Below are positions 21,488 to 25,500 of a DNA stretch of 25,500 nt, piece after piece; within the stretch, counting starts at the first letter, position 1, and every line of letters starts with the position of its first letter. This stretch comes from Candidatus Limnocylindrales bacterium (GTDB lineage: Bacteria; Chloroflexota; Limnocylindria; Limnocylindrales; CSP1-4). The DNA lies in the NCBI GenBank assembly GCA_030647575.1, contig JAUSJS010000263.1, positions 1 to 25,500 on the forward strand, in the 5' to 3' direction. The notes beneath the pieces are model-generated. The model saw only the letters and a list, made by a program, of their open reading frames with translations, was not told where the DNA came from and did no database searches. Position numbers and translations under genes: made by a program.

Positions 21488-21499
21488 CGCGAGAGGGTA
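21488..21499 (-). promoter_or_regulatory. Predicted leaderless -10 element of the EamA transporter gene
   Basis: Minus-strand TACCCT (21499-21494), six bases, then ATG at 21487. It is part of the palindrome GAGGGTACCCTC. Confidence 0.48.
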
Positions 21500-21517
21500 C
21501 CCTCCGGAGGCGCCTCC
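21493..21517. promoter_or_regulatory. Overlapping palindromes at the transporter promoter
   Basis: Two perfect 12-bp palindromes, GAGGGTACCCTC (21493-21504) and GGAGGCGCCTCC (21506-21517), bridge a third, CCTCCGGAGG (21501-21510). The first includes the predicted -10. A repressor site is possible. Confidence 0.35.
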
Positions 21518-21608
21518 ATCGTTCCCCGCCGACGAGATGGAACTACAGGCTGTTCCGTCTACTTGTGGCCGGCCTCGAGATCGACCTCGACCTCCGCGTC
21601 GCCGGTGC

Positions 21609-22712
21609 TCACGGCGTCAAGAGGTAGAAGCGGAGCATGTCTAGCTGCGGCTCGTCTAGGCGCTCGACGTTCTGGAACCCCGCCTCGGACCCGAGGCGCC
21701 GCATCATGTCGGCGCGCATGAGCGTCCCGATCGCCGCCGTCGGTCGCTCCGTCATGGCGGCCGGCAGGCAGGTGAAGATGCTGAAGCCGTAATAGAGCCG
21801 CTCGCTCTCGCCGGCCGGGGCGGTGAAGGCATCCTCGGTCTTCTCGTCGGCGATAAGCGCGACGCCATCGGGCCGCAGCATGCGTCGAACCGAGGACAGC
21901 ACGCCAACCGGTTGGGTCATGTCGTGCACGGCCTCGATGATCACGGCAAGGTCGTACTGGCCGGCCTCAGCTTCAGCGACATCGCGGGTCTGGAAGGTCA
22001 CCCGATCTCTCAGGCCCGCGTCCCGGGCGTTCTGGCGCGCGAGCTCAATCGACGATTCATCGAGATCGAAGCCGTCGACGCGAACGTTCGGGTAGGCACG
22101 CGCGATCGCGAGCGCGGCCCAGCCGACGCCGCAGGCGACGTCCGCGATGCGCGCTGGCGGGTCTGCCACGAGCCGCTCGTGGATGCCCGGGATCGCCGGC
22201 AACAACTCGGTGCCGAAGGAGCCGACGAGCCAGGGGCGGTTGAAGTCGCCCTGCGCCTCGATCATGTCGGCGCCGTAGTCAGACCAGGCGACGCCACCGC
22301 CACTGCGGTACGCTTCCATGAGTTGGGGGATCACCTTTGCGCATGCCACGACCGACCGGCTGAGCGGCGCGATCGAGTACGGACTGTCGGGGTTCAGGAG
22401 AGGCTCGACGTGCGCATCCGGGAGGCGATAGCGCCGCTCCTCTGCGGCCGCCGCGACGTCGTCGACCTCGAGGATCCCGGTCGCGGCTTGCTGCTCCAGC
22501 CATTCGCGCGCATATCGCTCGTCGATCCGGCCGCGAGCCGCGAGCTCGCCGGCGGTCGCCGGCCCGCCATCGTGCAGTGCTCGGTACAACCCCAGCTGGT
22601 CGCCGAGGTAGACGGACATGATGTCGAACATCCCGATGCTCGCCTCGAACAATCGGCCGACGAGCGCATCGGCGGTCTTCTCGGTGTCGGCCGCGACATG
22701 CTCGGTGGTCAT
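21609..22712 (-). CDS. SAM-dependent methyltransferase with N-terminal helical/winged-helix domain
   Basis: A 367-aa class-I methyltransferase. The N-terminal 110 residues form a helical domain like the dimerisation domain of small-molecule O-methyltransferases: LFEASIGMFDIMSVYLGDQLGLYRALHDGGPATAGELAARGRIDERYAREWLEQQAATGIL. The catalytic domain has motif I in ADVACGVGWAALAIARAYP near residue 190, the acidic end of strand 2 in DGFDLDESSIELARQNA, the motif near TFQTRDVAEAEAGQYDLAVIIEAVHDM around 240-262, and LRPDGVALIADEKTEDAF. This arrangement suits a small-molecule substrate; the substrate is unknown. The ATG at 22712 is preferred to that at 22718 because AGGAGG lies six bases before it, while the earlier ATG directly abuts the ribosome site. 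It is 121 bases upstream of the transporter gene on the same strand. Confidence 0.92.
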   Translation of the reverse strand: MTTEHVAADTEKTADALVGRLFEASIGMFDIMSVYLGDQLGLYRALHDGGPATAGELAARGRIDERYAREWLEQQAATGILEVDDVAAAAEERRYRLPDAHVEPLLNPDSPYSIAPLSRSVVACAKVIPQLMEAYRSGGGVAWSDYGADMIEAQGDFNRPWLVGSFGTELLPAIPGIHERLVADPPARIADVACGVGWAALAIARAYPNVRVDGFDLDESSIELARQNARDAGLRDRVTFQTRDVAEAEAGQYDLAVIIEAVHDMTQPVGVLSSVRRMLRPDGVALIADEKTEDAFTAPAGESERLYYGFSIFTCLPAAMTERPTAAIGTLMRADMMRRLGSEAGFQNVERLDEPQLDMLRFYLLTP

Positions 22713-22894
22713 GGCCATCCTCCTCAGTACCGACGAACGCGTCGACCCACTGGAAGGGCGATGATCCTCCGACCTTCGGCCATGGTCAACGTTCAGGTCG
22801 ATCAATCGAGCCGGCGGACCCGGCCGCATCGGCAACCGAGGCGCCGAGCCCGGTAGTCGCCATCAAGCGGCCGCTGGCCAGTCCCGCGAGGCGG

Positions 22895-23752
22895 TCAGTT
22901 CAGGTTGGCCCGAACCAGCCTCGCAAGCACCACCTGATTCCAGGCATTGAAGAAGTCGGCGTGCGTGGAGTAGATCGAGCCAGAGACCAGGGTCAGGCCG
23001 GTCACCACCGGCAGCTGGTAGTGGACGTTCAGCGATAGCCGCGGAACCCGGACTGGGTAGCCTGCGGGACATGCACCGCCGACGCGATACGCCATGTGAC
23101 TCTGATGGTTGGTCGAGTCGAGATCATGGCCATTCCAGCAATCGGGGAAGCGGATGACCAGGACGTTGTGGCCGCCAGCGAGGCAGGCGACCGGGTCGGG
23201 CGACAGGGACGCCGGATGTACCCCGGAGCACTTCCATCCGGTGATCGCCACCGATTGCGCGGCCGTCGAGCCGCTGTCGCCGGCGATCACCTTGAGTCCG
23301 GCCGGGAAGGCGACCGTGCGACCACGGCCGCGACCCCGCAGGTAGTAGGCGTTGACCTTGAGCGGTGCGACGCGCTGGCCGTCGGCGTACAGGCTGGGAA
23401 CCCAGTAGGCCGCCGTATCCCCGGCGATCCGACAGGTGGTTGCCCCGCCACGCAGGGTCCTGTACGTGGAGTCGGCGTTGGTCGTCACGTTGCCGAAGAA
23501 CTCATGCTGGTGGCTGGCGCCCGGTTGGCCCGGATGGACGATCGGGTCGTCCTTAGCGGCATGGCTCGGCAGGCACGTGGAGCGGAAGATCCCGTCGTGC
23601 GGCGCTGGACGGAGGGACGAACCTGGCCTGTCGGCGGCCAGGGTCGACGCCGGCGCGAACACGGCGACCGCGACGAGCGCCGCCGAGATCGACAGGATCA
23701 AGTGACGGCGCGGGGCTGTCGGGCGGGACAGACCGCCGAATCGGTGCAGCAT
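22895..23752 (-). CDS. Secreted DUF1996-domain protein
   Basis: A 285-aa exported protein. The N-terminus is a typical signal peptide: basic MLHRFGGLSRPTAPRRH, hydrophobic LILSISAALVAVAVFAP, then ASTLAADR. The mature part carries the DUF1996 signature: DPIVHPGQPGASHQHEFFGN, then CRIAGDTAAYWVPSLYADG, and FPDCWNGHDLDSTNHQSHMAY followed by CPAGYPVRVPRLSLNVHYQL. The clustered His and Asp (HQHEFFGN, NHQSHMAY) and several Cys suggest a metal site or disulfides. DUF1996 proteins are common in fungi and actinobacteria and lack an established function to my knowledge; a carbohydrate or wall-related role has been supposed. The ATG at 23752 has GGAGG eight bases upstream. The gene stands alone, with over 180 bases on each side. 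Confidence 0.92.
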   Translation of the reverse strand: MLHRFGGLSRPTAPRRHLILSISAALVAVAVFAPASTLAADRPGSSLRPAPHDGIFRSTCLPSHAAKDDPIVHPGQPGASHQHEFFGNVTTNADSTYRTLRGGATTCRIAGDTAAYWVPSLYADGQRVAPLKVNAYYLRGRGRGRTVAFPAGLKVIAGDSGSTAAQSVAITGWKCSGVHPASLSPDPVACLAGGHNVLVIRFPDCWNGHDLDSTNHQSHMAYRVGGACPAGYPVRVPRLSLNVHYQLPVVTGLTLVSGSIYSTHADFFNAWNQVVLARLVRANLN

Positions 23753-23867
23753 CGCGAATACCTCCGGACGGTGGGTCGACCCCGGCGCGCCAGCGCCGAT
23801 CACCCGTACCCACCCGGCAGGATGACGAGACGGCACACGTCGGTCGACGGATGATCCGCTCGAATTC

Positions 23868-23883
23868 GTAAGCCGCCTGTAAG
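23868..23883. promoter_or_regulatory. 11-base-spaced direct repeat
   Basis: GTAAG occurs at 23868-23872 and again at 23879-23883, an 11-base period, in the region upstream of the DUF1996 gene. Such spacing is typical of OmpR/PhoB-type response-regulator sites, but two five-base units are weak evidence. Confidence 0.2.
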
Positions 23884-23935
23884 TCGATCAGTCGCGGTCG
23901 CACCCCGCGGTTCCCACCGCGCGCCGGCGGATCCG

Positions 23936-24451
23936 TCAGCCGCAGTCGAGCACCCAGAGCCCCGGGCCGTTTGCCCATCTGACCGTCACCTGGCTGGTCA
24001 CCCCGCTGACCAGGGCGCCGCCGCAGCTCTGGAGGACGTTGGAACCGTTCAACTTCTCGAGGGCCGACTGCACGAGCGTGAGGTCCGTCGCGGCATTCGC
24101 GACCTGGTCCGGAGACGCCTTGGATGACAGCGTGAGGCCCTGCAATTGATCACGGAGGCGCAGGAGCGTGTCCTTGTAGCTGATCCAATCGCTGCTTCCC
24201 TGCCCCCCGACATTGACGGTGTACTTCGTGGCCGCCAGGAAGATGGCCGTTCTGGATTTACCGGCCTCGAGCGCCATCGTGACCTGACCGTGTTTCGTCT
24301 TCACGGCCGCGAACGCATCCACGGTCGAGCTGATGTTGGTCACGACCACGTGATTGCTGAAGTCGTCGATGGCGAAGTCGCCCAGGTTGCATTGCTCGGC
24401 GAAGACGCCGCTCAGGAGGCTGAACACGAGGAGCAACTTGGATCCGAACAT
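23936..24451 (-). CDS. Secreted hypothetical protein, 171 aa
   Basis: An exported protein I do not recognise. A short signal peptide is clear: MFGSKLLLVFSLLSGVFAEQC, with cleavage likely after FA. The mature part has a beta-rich first half (FSNHVVVTNISSTVDAFAAVKTKHGQVTMALEAGKSRTAIFLAATKYTVNV), a helical middle (KDTLLRLRDQLQGL then AATDLTLVQSALEKLNG) and ends with VTVRWANGPGLWVLDCG. Three cysteines, one at the mature N-terminus, one in LQSCGG and one at the penultimate position, suggest at least one disulfide. The ATG at 24451 has AGGAGG nine bases upstream. It starts 13 bases after the lipoprotein gene on the same strand, so the two are probably one operon and may work together at the cell surface. 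Its codon use is less GC-biased than that of its neighbours. Confidence 0.8.
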   Translation of the reverse strand: MFGSKLLLVFSLLSGVFAEQCNLGDFAIDDFSNHVVVTNISSTVDAFAAVKTKHGQVTMALEAGKSRTAIFLAATKYTVNVGGQGSSDWISYKDTLLRLRDQLQGLTLSSKASPDQVANAATDLTLVQSALEKLNGSNVLQSCGGALVSGVTSQVTVRWANGPGLWVLDCG

Positions 24452-24464
24452 GGCAGCGCGCCTC

Positions 24465-25049
24465 CTACTGCTGGCACAGCGAGGACGTGGCGACGAAAAG
24501 CTCTCGCGCGTCGGTCGGCGCCGTGCCCGTTCGGCTGATCGCGACCGCGTCGTCGACGGCCGCGAAGACATAGCCGTCGGCGTCCGCGATCTCGATCGTG
24601 CACGACGGTCCCGTCGTGCTGTCCGGTGGCTGCCGGAAGTCCAGCCGGTAGGTCCCAGGTGGCACCGAGTTCGTCATCTGATCCATCGATGCCAGCGTGT
24701 ACGTCCCCAGAGACGCTGACTCCTCGCTGCCCGGGTCCACGTAGGTCACCGTCACCGCGAGGTCGTCATCAGCCAGGTCGAGCAACGTGATCGAGGACGT
24801 CAGGTAGGCATCGAGCTCGGCGAGGTCGATGTCCAGGCTCGGCCGGGCCTTCGGCGAGGGTGCGACGCTGGCGGGTGCCGCGCTCGGCGCCTCGGTCACC
24901 GAGGCGGTGGGACTCGCCGTTGTTGACGGCGAGGAGGTCGGCGGCGCTGCGGGAACGGAACTCGGGGCCGACGCTCCACCGCACGCGGCGATCAGCGTCG
25001 CGATGGCGAATGTGGTGCCGGCTCGAACGATCGCTCGCTGATGGGCCAC
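24465..25049 (-). CDS. Lipoprotein, hypothetical
   Basis: A 194-aa predicted lipoprotein. The N-terminus has a basic/polar start, a hydrophobic core and a lipobox LIAAC with the cysteine followed by GG. A Ser/Pro/Ala/Thr-rich linker of about 45 residues comes next, then a folded domain of about 120 residues, acidic at first (LDIDLAELDAYLTSSITLLDLADDDLAVTVTYVD) and then beta-rich (PPGTYRLDFRQPPDSTTGPSCTIEIADADGYVFAAVDD). Two further cysteines (GPSC, and SLCQQ at the end) may form a disulfide. The family is unknown to me. The GTG at 25049 is chosen because GGAGG lies six bases upstream and the signal peptide starts there; the frame continues upstream without character. It is followed 13 bases later by the secreted-protein gene, so a co-transcribed surface pair is likely. 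Confidence 0.83.
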   Translation of the reverse strand: MAHQRAIVRAGTTFAIATLIAACGGASAPSSVPAAPPTSSPSTTASPTASVTEAPSAAPASVAPSPKARPSLDIDLAELDAYLTSSITLLDLADDDLAVTVTYVDPGSEESASLGTYTLASMDQMTNSVPPGTYRLDFRQPPDSTTGPSCTIEIADADGYVFAAVDDAVAISRTGTAPTDARELFVATSSLCQQ

Positions 25050-25123
25050 GCCCGACCTCCGGTCGGCTGACGGCGTCGGGGGCGATCGTCCTGGCGGAGC
25101 TCGGGGACCCGTTGCCGTTACGC

Positions 25124-25173
25124 ACCAGTAAGCCGGGGCGTTCGCGGCTTGACCCTGGGTCGTAGGTACTGGT
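25124..25173. promoter_or_regulatory. Inverted repeat upstream of the lipoprotein gene
   Basis: ACCAGTA (25124-25130) and TACTGGT (25167-25173) form a 7-bp inverted repeat with a 36-base spacer. The right arm extends to GGTACTGGT, identical to the core of the inverted repeat at 15812-15842. Confidence 0.3.
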
Positions 25174-25300
25174 TGGGGCAGCCGATATACGTTTCGGCCG
25201 AGTGGCCCGCACCCCTGTTTTATCTGCGTGGGAATCGCGCTGCGGTCAGAGCCGATCTTGAGGCCCCGCTGGGTCGCCATGAAGGGCGGCGAAGGAACTG

Positions 25301-25500
25301 TCAGCCGCGCGGCGGAACGGCGAGCTCGGCCTCCCGGGCTTGGCGGGCGCGCTTCTTGCCGGCCCGACTTCGAACCCCGGCCTCGAGCGTGTAGCAAGTC
25401 GGGCAGCCGCTGGCCGAGAGGGTTCGCGCGTAGACGACCGAGCGCCACTCGTGCCGCTGCTCGCAGCGCCACGCCACGTCCCGGCCGGAGGCGCGCGTGA
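25301..25500 (-). CDS. Zinc-ribbon domain protein, partial (C-terminus only)
   Basis: The last 65 codons of a gene whose start lies beyond the window. Translation gives AWRCEQRHEWRSVVYARTLSASGCPTCY followed by a basic tail (VRSRAGKKRARQAREAEL) and a TGA at 25301-25303. The C-x4-H-x-W ... C-P-x-C pattern is that of treble-clef zinc-ribbon domains of the DUF4379 type, often found as repeats in proteins linked to nucleic acid binding or recombination. Only one such motif is in view. The role cannot be decided from this fragment. Confidence 0.72.
   Translation of the reverse strand, partial: TRASGRDVAWRCEQRHEWRSVVYARTLSASGCPTCYTLEAGVRSRAGKKRARQAREAELAVPPRG

Overview
The window is a high-GC (by eye about two-thirds G+C), gene-dense bacterial chromosome segment with strong third-position G/C bias. 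No phage, insertion sequence or CRISPR is visible. The gene mix suggests a Chloroflexota relative, perhaps the Limnocylindria: an F420-type luciferase-like oxidoreductase, an ATP-dependent DNA ligase, a very large LuxR/LAL-type regulator, a Pro-Thr stalk membrane protein, a split-alpha transhydrogenase and a DUF1996 secreted protein. A high-GC actinobacterium is the main alternative. The lineage is an inference, not read from a marker gene.

Layout. 1-2814 (minus): a truncated OpuCA/ProV-like compatible-solute ABC ATPase, an LLM-class oxidoreductase, a 92-aa hypothetical protein and a GNAT acetyltransferase. 2832-5232 (plus): ATP-dependent DNA ligase and an unknown protein. 5243-7791: a two-domain sulfurtransferase-like protein (minus) diverging from a class-V aminotransferase (plus), which is followed by a translationally coupled small membrane protein. 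7928-9125: a small unknown ORF, a tRNA-Ile with the unusual UAU anticodon, and a convergent membrane protein. 9360-15308: a Pro-Thr stalk/SH3 membrane protein, an orphan DNA methyltransferase (minus) and a 1068-aa ATPase-LuxR regulator. 15309-16015: mostly non-coding, with two near-identical hairpin repeats, a tiny membrane ORF and a 10-bp inverted repeat. 16016-19826: alaX (plus) converging on the pntAA-pntAB-pntB operon (minus). 20077-21487: a VOC-family protein and an EamA transporter that overlap tail to tail. 21609-25500 (minus): a SAM methyltransferase, a DUF1996 secreted protein, a secreted protein and a lipoprotein (likely a pair), and a truncated zinc-ribbon protein.

The most striking system-level signal is in the starts. 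Eight genes have a -10-like TANNNT hexamer 5-7 bases (mostly 6-7) before the start codon and no Shine-Dalgarno sequence. This is the layout of leaderless mRNAs. Another set has clear GGAGG-type sites. In one divergent pair (sulfurtransferase/aminotransferase) the two -10 hexamers overlap on opposite strands in the same palindromic bases. Other points of interest are the tRNA-Ile(UAU), a missing Walker A lysine in the LuxR ATPase, a missing catalytic cysteine in the sulfurtransferase, and the hairpin repeat pair.
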